Shown here piece by piece: positions 1 to 4,271 of a DNA stretch of 6,244 bases. The stretch comes from Pseudomonadota bacterium (GTDB lineage Bacteria; Pseudomonadota; Alphaproteobacteria; Acetobacterales; Acetobacteraceae), in assembly GCA_023424475.1 (NCBI GenBank), contig JAFADX010000251.1, forward strand, positions 1-6,244, read 5' to 3'. Every line of letters starts with the position of its first letter. Position 1 is the stretch's first letter. The notes below the pieces were generated by a model that worked only from the letters and a program-made list of their open reading frames with translations, had not been told where the DNA came from and searched no databases. Position numbers and translations under genes: made by a program.

Positions 1-330
1 GCTTCGGCCGGCGCCCCCGGGCGCGGCGGCTACGGCAATGACCGCGGCTCGCTCGCCAGCGCCCTCGGTGCCCTGAACGCGGCCCATGCCTCGGCCAGAG
101 CGCGGGAACGGGCCTCGCCGAATTCCCGCGTCGGCATGATCGCCTCCTACGAACTCGCGATGATCGCGGCGATGGAGATCGAGAACCCCGTCGCCCGCGC
201 CGCGGCGATCGACGCCGCCCGCGCCAACCAGCTCACCGCCGCGGCCAACAAGCCGGTCAGCGCGGCGGTGGTGGAACGGGTGGACGCGCTGCTCGGCCTG
301 CCGGCGGATCCCTATGCGCGATCGCCCTGA
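1..330 (+). CDS. C-terminal part of an unrecognised conserved-type protein (5' end outside the window)
   Basis: Frame 1 is open from the first base to a TGA at 328-330, so the window holds the last 109 residues of a longer protein. The visible part begins with a Gly/Ala/Ser-rich, low-complexity stretch (GRGGYGNDRGS), followed by LGALNAAHAS and SPNSRVGMIASYE. It then has an Ala-rich helical segment (about residues 46-100) ending in VVERVDALLGL. There is no visible catalytic motif, membrane segment or signal in this part. From memory, the NAAHAS...PNSxVGxIAxY pattern recurs in alphaproteobacterial proteins of unknown function, but I cannot name a family and assign no role. Third codon positions are almost all G or C, as expected of a native gene. 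The gene converges on the GNAT gene with only 7 bases between the stop codons, so no room exists for a dedicated terminator. Confidence 0.75.
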   Translation, partial: ASAGAPGRGGYGNDRGSLASALGALNAAHASARARERASPNSRVGMIASYELAMIAAMEIENPVARAAAIDAARANQLTAAANKPVSAAVVERVDALLGLPADPYARSP

Positions 331-337
331 TGCGCCG

Positions 338-802
338 TCAGTCCAGGACGAGCGTCAGGAAGCGGTTCTCGGCGCTCGCCGCATAGTCCCCGAAGGGCCC
401 GCAGGGCGTGAAGCCATGCGCGAGGTACATCGCGACCGCCGGCTGGAAATAGGCGCTGGTCCCGGTCTCGAGGCTCAGCCGGGTCATGCCGGCGGCGCGC
501 GCCGCATCGGCGATGTGGCGCAACATCGCAGCCCCGACGCCCCGCCGCCGCGCGCCCTCGGCCGTGTGCATAGACTTCACCTCGCCATGGTCCGGCGCCA
601 CCCGTTTCAGCGCCCCGGTGCCCATCGCGGCGCCGCCCTCCCATGCCGTGAAGAAGCGGATCCCCGGCACCTTCAGCCCCGACAGGTCGAGCGCGAAGGC
701 GAAGCCTTCCGCCGTCGCCGCCCGCGCCTTCGCCAGATGGATGCCGAGCAGCGCCTGCACCTGCGGGTCGTCGAGCCCACCTTCCTCGATCCGCAGCGTC
801 AC
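338..802 (-). CDS. GNAT-family N-acetyltransferase, YsnE-like
   Basis: A 154-residue protein with the single-domain GNAT fold, which transfers an acetyl group from acetyl-CoA to an amine; the substrate is not known. The acetyl-CoA pyrophosphate-binding loop is visible as GEVKSMHTAEGARRRGVGAA (about residues 73-92), with the R-R-x-G-x-G/A signature at 86-91. It is followed by LSLETGTSAYFQPAVAMYLAHGF (109-131), including Tyr126 in the usual motif B region, and the CGPFGDY segment (134-140) typical of the YsnE-like subgroup. The start is GTG at 800-802, overlapping the TGA of the upstream small gene as GTGA. A GGAGAGGGG ribosome site lies 9 bases upstream of the GTG, inside that gene, so the two are probably co-transcribed and translationally coupled. 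The fold call is firm; the subgroup is from recall of sequence style. Its target could be a small amine or a protein. Confidence 0.9.
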   Translation of the reverse strand: MTLRIEEGGLDDPQVQALLGIHLAKARAATAEGFAFALDLSGLKVPGIRFFTAWEGGAAMGTGALKRVAPDHGEVKSMHTAEGARRRGVGAAMLRHIADAARAAGMTRLSLETGTSAYFQPAVAMYLAHGFTPCGPFGDYAASAENRFLTLVLD

Positions 803-1035
803 AAGAGCCGGCCCCTCTCCAGGATCTCGAGCGTGTATTCCCTATAGGTCATGCCGAGTTCCTCGGCCCGCGCCAGGCGCCGCAGCGCGATCTCGCGCGG
901 CGGGGTCTTCCAGGCCCGCTTCTTCGCGCGCCGCCAGCACCAGAGGCGCCAGCCGCCGGGGTCGTCGTTCTCGTCCTCGAGTGGCGGGCCACCATTGTGG
1001 CCGAGCGACGGGAGCGTGGTCATGCAGCGCAGCAT
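799..1035 (-). CDS. Small protein of unknown function with LGHNGGPPLE motif
   Basis: A 78-residue protein (74 if the second ATG, at 1021-1023, is used). It has three parts: an N-terminal SLGHNGGPPLED motif (about 10-21); a Trp-rich basic segment, WRLWCWRRAKKRAWKTP (29-45); and a C-terminal helical part ending in GMTYREYTLEILERGRLL (61-78). From memory, small proteins opening with an (L)GHNGGPPL motif are common in alphaproteobacteria and their phages, with no established function. The Arg/Lys/Trp-rich centre could bind nucleic acid or an acidic partner, which is speculation. It ends with a TGA overlapping the GTG start of the GNAT gene, so the pair forms a small operon. Its 5' end faces the XRE regulator with only 16 bases between start codons (1035 and 1052). 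Neither candidate start has a strong ribosome site. Confidence 0.8.
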   Translation of the reverse strand: MLRCMTTLPSLGHNGGPPLEDENDDPGGWRLWCWRRAKKRAWKTPPREIALRRLARAEELGMTYREYTLEILERGRLL

Positions 1036-1067
1036 CCACTATCATGGAACCATGTCTACCATGATGG
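1017..1067 (+). promoter_or_regulatory. Candidate promoter and operator of the XRE-cupin gene
   Basis: TGGTCA (1017-1022) and TATCAT (1040-1045) form a 17-base-spaced sigma70-like pair (4/6 and 5/6 matches) that would start RNA at about 1052, on the chosen ATG. Over it lies an inverted repeat: CTATCATGG (1039-1047) and CCATGATGG (1059-1067), matching at 8 of 9 positions with an 11-base spacer. A nested shorter repeat, CATGG-AA-CCATG, spans 1043-1054. The repeats cover the -10 box and the likely start, as expected for a repressor site. The sequences are seen directly; promoter and operator function are inferred. Confidence 0.45.
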
Positions 1068-1648
1068 ATGACGGCACCGCCCCGGCCCTGGACCAGCTCA
1101 TCGCCCGGCGCATCCGGTGCGAACGCGATGCCCGCGGCTGGACCATCGCCGACCTCGCTGCAGCGTCCGGCGTGTCGCGCGCCATGATCAGCAAGGTGGA
1201 ACGGGCCGAGGCGAGCCCGACGGCGGCCCTGCTCGGGCGCCTCTCCGGGGCCTTCCGCCTGACGGTCTCGACGCTGCTCGCCCGCGCCGAGGCCGATGCC
1301 GGCCCGCAGCGCATCGCGCGCGCGGCCGCGCAGCCGCTCTGGTCCGATCCGGCGACGGGATATCTCCGCCGCGCGGTCTCGCCCCCCGGCGCGGAACCCG
1401 AACTGGTCGAGGTGGAACTGCCCCCCGGCGCGCGGGTGGACTATACCGCCGGCTCCTTCGCCTTCCTGCGCGGACAGGTCGTGCGGGTCATCGAAGGCCG
1501 GCTGGTGGTGATGGAAGGGTCGGAGGACGCGGTGCTGGGGGCCGGCGACTGCCTGGCCTTCGATCTCGACACGCCGAAGGGGCACGCGTTCCGCAACCCC
1601 TCGGCATCGCGACCCTGCCGCTACCTGGTCGCGCTGTCGCGCCGGTAG
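1052..1648 (+). CDS. XRE-family helix-turn-helix regulator with C-terminal cupin domain
   Basis: A 198-residue transcription factor. Residues about 13-70 are an XRE/Cro-CI helix-turn-helix (LIARRIRCERDARGWTIADL, then SGVSRAMISKVERAEASPT, then LLGRLSGAFRLTVSTLL). Residues about 115-196 form one cupin barrel (LPPGARVDY, VIEGRLVVMEGSEDAVLGAG, GHAFRN). Such proteins usually repress or activate a neighbouring gene in response to a small ligand held by the cupin. The usual two-histidine metal motif of the first cupin strand pair is missing; only His178 is in a conserved-looking place, so the sensor may not bind metal. The frame is open far upstream. ATG 1052 keeps the gene clear of the divergent small gene, while ATG 1022 has a better ribosome site (GGGAG at 1010-1014, 7-base spacer) and would add 10 residues (MQRSIHYHGT). 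The gene is divergent from the HNGGPPL/GNAT pair and convergent with rpsO. Ligand and targets are unknown. Confidence 0.88.
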   Translation: MSTMMDDGTAPALDQLIARRIRCERDARGWTIADLAAASGVSRAMISKVERAEASPTAALLGRLSGAFRLTVSTLLARAEADAGPQRIARAAAQPLWSDPATGYLRRAVSPPGAEPELVEVELPPGARVDYTAGSFAFLRGQVVRVIEGRLVVMEGSEDAVLGAGDCLAFDLDTPKGHAFRNPSASRPCRYLVALSRR

Positions 1649-1668
1649 GCGCCCTCCGGGAACGACTT

Positions 1669-1715
1669 CGGCCCGCCTCCCCGGCCGGTCACGGAGACCG
1701 GAGGGGGGCGGGCCG
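1669..1715. terminator. Long GC-rich hairpin between convergent genes, probable bidirectional terminator
   Basis: CGGCCCGCC (1669-1677) pairs perfectly with GGCGGGCCG (1707-1715). Inside, CCGGTC (1685-1690) can pair with GACCGG (1696-1701) around a 5-base loop, with C-rich and G-rich strands between them. It lies 20 bases after the XRE-cupin stop and just beyond the rpsO stop on the other strand. No T-run follows on either side, so termination is inferred from position and stem strength. Confidence 0.55.
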
Positions 1716-1733
1716 ATGCTTCGGGGCGAGGAA

Positions 1734-1753
1734 GGCGGCGCGGCGGCGCCGCC
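1734..1753 (-). terminator. Hairpin directly after rpsO, candidate terminator
   Basis: Read on the minus strand, GGCGGCG-CCGCCG-CGCCGCC gives a perfect 7-bp stem with a 6-base loop, 8 bases after the rpsO stop. It is followed by TTCCTC, a weak pyrimidine tail. It would end the translation-gene transcript before the larger hairpin at 1669-1715 is reached. Confidence 0.45.
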
Positions 1754-1761
1754 CGGGGCCG

Positions 1762-2031
1762 TCAGCGGCGCAGGTTGAGGCGCCCGATCAGCGTCTCGTA
1801 GCGGCTGCGGTCCTTGCGCTTCAGGTAGTCGAGCAGGCCACGGCGCTGGCCGACCAGCACGAGCAAGCCACGGCGCGAATGGAAGTCCTTCGCGTGGGTC
1901 TTGAGGTGCTCGGTCAGGTTGGAGATGCGTTCGGAGAGGATCGCGACCTGGACCTCGGGGCTGCCGGTGTCGCCCGGCTTGGTCGCATAGTCCTGGATCA
2001 GCGCCGTGCGGCGCTCCGCAGTGATCGACAT
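1762..2031 (-). CDS. rpsO: 30S ribosomal protein S15
   Basis: An 89-residue protein, the standard length for S15, a primary binding protein of the 16S rRNA central domain needed for 30S platform assembly. Recognisable family segments are MSITAERRTALIQDY at the N-terminus, DTGSPEVQVAILSERISNLT (21-40), HLKTHAKDFHSRRGLLVLVG (42-61) and RRGLLDYLKRKDRSRYETLI (63-82). The four-helix layout is complete and no key segment is missing. ATG 2029-2031 is preceded by AAGG with a 9-base spacer. The gene follows truB after 45 bases, in the usual truB-rpsO order. It is the last gene of the cluster here: the next gene is convergent, and pnp, the common downstream neighbour, is absent. S15 represses its own translation in several bacteria; a hairpin in the leader is described separately. 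Confidence 0.98.
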   Translation of the reverse strand: MSITAERRTALIQDYATKPGDTGSPEVQVAILSERISNLTEHLKTHAKDFHSRRGLLVLVGQRRGLLDYLKRKDRSRYETLIGRLNLRR

Positions 2032-2050
2032 CGGGTTCGTCCTTGTGTTG

Positions 2051-2071
2051 GCCGGGGCGTCGCCCTTCGGC
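2051..2071 (-). promoter_or_regulatory. Bulged hairpin in the truB-rpsO leader
   Basis: On the minus strand the 45-base gap contains GCCG-AA-GGGC-GAC-GCCC-CGGC: two stacked 4-bp stems separated by an AA bulge, with a GAC loop. It ends 19 bases before the rpsO ATG, just upstream of the AAGG ribosome site. S15 regulates its own mRNA through leader structures in several bacteria, so this is a reasonable candidate. The stem is visible; any role is inferred. Confidence 0.3.
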
Positions 2072-2076
2072 TTGCT

Positions 2077-3027
2077 TCAGTTGCCGCCCTGGCCCAGCCA
2101 CCGCTCCGGCTTCAGCAAGCCGTCCTCGAAGCGGGCGAGACCCATCAGGCGCCCCCCCGCCATCGCCCTGGCCAGGCCCCCATCGGGGTTGGCCTCGCGC
2201 GGAACCCGGCCCATCAGCTCGACCAGCGGAATGGGCTGGCCGAAGGAAAGGCGGGCGGTCTCGGCCTCGGTGAGGGCCAGCGCCGGGATGTCGGCCAGCG
2301 CGGTCGTCACCGGAAGCAGAAGATCCGGGGAAGGGGGCGGCGTATCGCCCGAAACGGCGATCCTGTCCAGCGGAACCGCGTCCTTTTCATGGAAGGGTCC
2401 GACCCGCATCCGGCGCAGGGCTGCGATATGGCCGACCGTGCCGCAGGCCTTGGCGATGTCGCGGGCGAGCGAGCGCATGTAGACGCCCTTGCCGCTCTCC
2501 ACGAAGAAGATGGCGGTGTCGGCGTCGGGGCGCTCGATCAGCTCGAAGCGGTCGACGCGCGCGGGGCGGGCGGCGAGTTCCACCTGTTCGCCGGCGCGGG
2601 CGAGGTCGTAGGCGCGTTCGCCCGCCACCTTGATCGCGGAATAGATCGGCGGGACCTGCATGATGTCGCCGACGAAGGCGGGCAGGGCCGCACGGATCTG
2701 CCCGTCGGTCGGGCGGGCGTCGCTGGTGGCGATGACGTTGCCGTCGGCGTCGTCGGAATCCCGGCCCTCGCCCATCTTCAGCGTGAAGCGGTACTGCTTC
2801 GTGCCGTCCATGACATAGGGGACGGTCTTGGTCGCCGCGCCGAAGGCGATGGGCAGCACGCCCGTCGCCAACGGGTCGAGCGTGCCGCCATGGCCGCATT
2901 TCTGCGCCTGGAAGGCGCGCTTGCAGATGGCGACGACATCCGTCGAGCCGATGCCCGTCGGCTTGTCGATGATCAGCCAGCCGTCGATCGGCCGGCCTCT
3001 CGGCTTGCGGTGGCGGTGATGGGCCAT
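2077..3027 (-). CDS. truB: tRNA pseudouridine(55) synthase
   Basis: A 316-residue enzyme of normal family length that isomerises U55 in the T-arm of elongator tRNAs to pseudouridine and also helps tRNA folding. The N-terminus GWLIIDKPTGIGSTDVV (16-32) is typical. The catalytic aspartate is Asp51 in GHGGTLDPLATGVLP (45-59), where many homologues have an Ala or Thr at the third position of GH(A/T)GTLDP. The substrate-stacking Tyr lies in KQYRF (77-81). QVPPIYSAIKVAGERAYDLA (124-143) and GKGVYMRSLARDI (179-191), with the conserved Arg185, complete the active site. The C-terminal part is divergent and PUA-like. The start ATG 3025-3027 begins MAHHRHRKPRGRPIDG; only a weak GGA lies upstream. The gene is 246 bases beyond the thioesterase stop, a wide gap for this cluster, and 45 bases before rpsO. 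Confidence 0.97.
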   Translation of the reverse strand: MAHHRHRKPRGRPIDGWLIIDKPTGIGSTDVVAICKRAFQAQKCGHGGTLDPLATGVLPIAFGAATKTVPYVMDGTKQYRFTLKMGEGRDSDDADGNVIATSDARPTDGQIRAALPAFVGDIMQVPPIYSAIKVAGERAYDLARAGEQVELAARPARVDRFELIERPDADTAIFFVESGKGVYMRSLARDIAKACGTVGHIAALRRMRVGPFHEKDAVPLDRIAVSGDTPPPSPDLLLPVTTALADIPALALTEAETARLSFGQPIPLVELMGRVPREANPDGGLARAMAGGRLMGLARFEDGLLKPERWLGQGGN

Positions 3028-3099
3028 GAGATGATCCGGCAGTGTCGCGGGGCGCGTGCCTGCGCCCGTCAGGCGCCGCGGCCGCAGGGGCGGCCCGGC

Positions 3100-3273
3100 A
3101 TGGATGAGGAGGATGAGACCCGGCGCGAATACCCGCTTTGGTGCCGCGCCGCCATGGTGGCGCTGATGCTCGGCGCGGTCGCGCAGGGCGGCTGGGCCGG
3201 GGTGGCGCTCGGCGCCCTCGCCGCCAGAACGCTCGCGCCAGGGGTGCCCGAGGTGTTCAGCTGCGCCACCTGG
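3100..3273 (+). other. Plus-strand coding-like segment: possible small membrane protein or gene remnant
   Basis: This is the gap between the thioesterase and truB on the minus strand. The plus strand starting at ATG 3100 reads MDEEDETRREYPLWCRAAMV, then a hydrophobic Ala/Gly/Leu/Val stretch (about residues 18-44, one or two membrane passes), then VPEVFSCATW. By hand count over 58 codons, G+C is about 74%, 59% and 90% at positions 1, 2 and 3, the pattern of a real gene in this genome. The minus frame sharing the same third positions shows the reverse of the normal position 1/2 pattern and reads as Ser/Ala/Pro-rich filler. AGGGG precedes ATG 3100 by 9 bases. However, the frame has no stop before 3741 and runs antisense through the whole thioesterase gene, so the intact end is unknown. 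It may be frameshifted, truncated or overlapping. I recognise no family. Confidence 0.35.
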
Positions 3274-3663
3274 TCAGGCGCCTTCCGGCGGCACGGCGCG
3301 CGGCCGGCCGGTCGCGTCCAGCGCGACGAAGGTGAAGGTGGCCTCGGTGACGCGCGCGGCCTCCTCGCTGGTGCGGTCGCGGCGCCAGGCCTCGACATGC
3401 ACGCGGATGGAGGATCGCCCGACGCCCAGGAGCTTGCCGTAGAGGCTCACCTCGTCGCCCACCGCGACCGGCAGGTGGAAGGACATCGCCTCCACCGCCA
3501 CGGTCGCCACGCGGCCGCGCGCGCGGCGCAGCGCCACCGAGGCGCCGGCCTGGTCCATATGCGCCATCAGCCAGCCGCCGAAGATGTCCCCGGCGGGGTT
3601 GGCATCGGCCGGCATGGCGATGACGCGGATCTGCGGCGCCTCGTCGGGCGGCGTGGCGCTCAT
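3274..3663 (-). CDS. Acyl-CoA thioesterase, hotdog fold, YciA-like
   Basis: A 129-residue single hotdog-domain protein that hydrolyses acyl-CoA to free acid and CoA in the cytoplasm. The key segment is IAMPADANPAGDIFGGWLMAHMDQAGA (15-41), which matches the YciA/BFIT pattern MPxDxNxxGDIFGGWxMxxMDxxG. Asp37 sits at the catalytic acid position of that family. The second conserved block is VATVAVEAMSFHLPVAVGDEVSLYG (52-76), then VHVEAWRRDR (88-97) and ATFTFVALDATGRPRAVP. The ATG (3661-3663) overlaps the rbfA stop as ATGA, and a purine-rich GGAGAAGGACGAGGAGG run lies just upstream inside rbfA, so it is translationally coupled to rbfA. A thioesterase is not a usual member of this cluster. It could link acyl-CoA turnover to growth, or simply use the strong promoter. 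Substrate chain length cannot be told from sequence. Confidence 0.93.
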   Translation of the reverse strand: MSATPPDEAPQIRVIAMPADANPAGDIFGGWLMAHMDQAGASVALRRARGRVATVAVEAMSFHLPVAVGDEVSLYGKLLGVGRSSIRVHVEAWRRDRTSEEAARVTEATFTFVALDATGRPRAVPPEGA

Positions 3664-4076
3664 GCCTCCTCGTCCTTCTCCGGATCGAGGTCGCGCTGCA
3701 CTTCCGGCCGGTGCAGCACCTCGCTGATGTGCATGGCGTAGCCGAGCGCGGTGTCGGGCTGGAAATGCAGGTCCGGCGCGAACTTCAGCCGCACGGCATG
3801 GGCCACTTCCCGCCGCAGGAAGGGCGAGACGCGCCTGAGCGCGGCCAGCTGCGCTTCCGTCAGATCCTTGCCCAGCGCGGAGACGAAGGCCGTCATGTGC
3901 TTGAGGTCGGGGGAGGCGCGAACCTCGGTGACCGTGACATGCACGCCGTGCAGGTCCGGATCGCGGAATTCCTCCCGCACGAAGACGGCGGAGAGCGCAT
4001 GGCGCACTTCCTCGGCGACGCGAAGCTGCCGCTGGGAAGGGCCTTCGCCGTGGCCGCGGTGATGCTGCTTGCTCAT
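3660..4076 (-). CDS. rbfA: 30S ribosome-binding factor A
   Basis: A 138-residue KH-type protein that binds late 30S precursors near helix 1 and the 3' end of 16S rRNA and is needed for maturation and cold growth. Visible family features are RQLRVAEEVRHALSAVF (16-32), the strand DLHGVHVTVTEVRASPDLKHMTAFV (41-65), and the KH-like core FLRREVAHAVRLKFAPDLHFQPDTAL (86-111) with the A-x-K/R-x-x-P-x-L pattern. The N-terminus has an extra His/Gly-rich leader (SKQHHRGHGEGPSQ), common in alphaproteobacterial RbfA, and the C-terminus is acidic (DLDPEKDEEA). Length is close to family norm. The start ATG 4074-4076 has only a modest AGG about 7 bases upstream. It lies 179 bases after infB, beyond a strong terminator, so it may have its own promoter in the gap; its stop overlaps the thioesterase start. 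Confidence 0.96.
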   Translation of the reverse strand: MSKQHHRGHGEGPSQRQLRVAEEVRHALSAVFVREEFRDPDLHGVHVTVTEVRASPDLKHMTAFVSALGKDLTEAQLAALRRVSPFLRREVAHAVRLKFAPDLHFQPDTALGYAMHISEVLHRPEVQRDLDPEKDEEA

Positions 4077-4106
4077 CGGGAACCTACCCGTTCACTGGCC
4101 CCAGGC

Positions 4107-4125
4107 GGCGCGGCGTCGCCGCGCC
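4107..4125 (-). other. GC hairpin in the rbfA upstream region
   Basis: GGCGCGGC (4107-4114) and GCCGCGCC (4118-4125) form a perfect 8-bp stem with a 3-base loop, 31 bases upstream of the rbfA start. It would fold in the rbfA leader RNA. With a second stem at 4197-4216 (GGCGCGC/GCGCGCC, 6-base loop), it is the main structure in the infB-rbfA gap. I see no convincing promoter boxes there. Function unknown; in GC-rich DNA such stems also arise by chance. Confidence 0.3.
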
Positions 4126-4230
4126 GGGAGCGCGAAGCACGGCCGCGCCGAGAGAGCCCTCTGTCGCCGGCGCGACGGCCCCCGGCGTGCAAGCCAGGCG
4201 CGCGGATGCGCGCGCCCGGCGCCTGAGGGC

Positions 4231-4271
4231 AAGAAAAGAAAGGTGGCCGCCGCCTTCAGGCGGCGGCCACC
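4231..4271 (-). terminator. Strong intrinsic terminator embedded in the infB stop codon
   Basis: AGGCGGCGGCCACC (4258-4271) and GGTGGCCGCCGCCT (4242-4255) are perfect 14-base inverted copies separated by two bases. On the minus strand the stem is followed at once by TTTCTTTTCTT (4241-4231), the only T-rich run of this kind in a very GC-rich window. The left arm of the RNA hairpin encodes the last codons of infB, and its TGA stop (4258-4256) lies at the apex. All hallmarks of a rho-independent terminator are present. Confidence 0.93.

Noticed and set aside
323..345. Small inverted repeat CTGA...TCAG between the two convergent stop codons.
   Set aside because: Only 4 bp of pairing and it partly reflects the two TGA stops themselves; too weak to call a terminator.
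338..1035. The small gene plus GNAT as a type II toxin-antitoxin system.
   Set aside because: GNAT toxins of that class pair with ribbon-helix-helix (DUF1778-like) antitoxins; the small protein shows no such fold and the GNAT resembles YsnE-like enzymes rather than the toxins.
842..2101. A 419-codon open frame on the minus strand.
   Set aside because: It overlaps the XRE-cupin gene and rpsO in other frames and its product is low-complexity Arg/Pro/Gly sequence without domains.
3069..3398. A 109-codon minus-strand frame in the thioesterase-truB gap.
   Set aside because: Its codon positions 1 and 2 have the reverse of the normal GC pattern and its product is Ser/Ala/Pro-rich, as expected from reading the antisense of the plus-strand coding-like segment.
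1117..3741. An 874-codon open frame on the plus strand.
   Set aside because: It runs antisense through rpsO, truB and the thioesterase, all firmly identified on the minus strand; its product is Arg/Gly/Ala-rich filler and the openness follows from high GC. Only the part at 3100-3273, outside those genes, shows coding-type periodicity.
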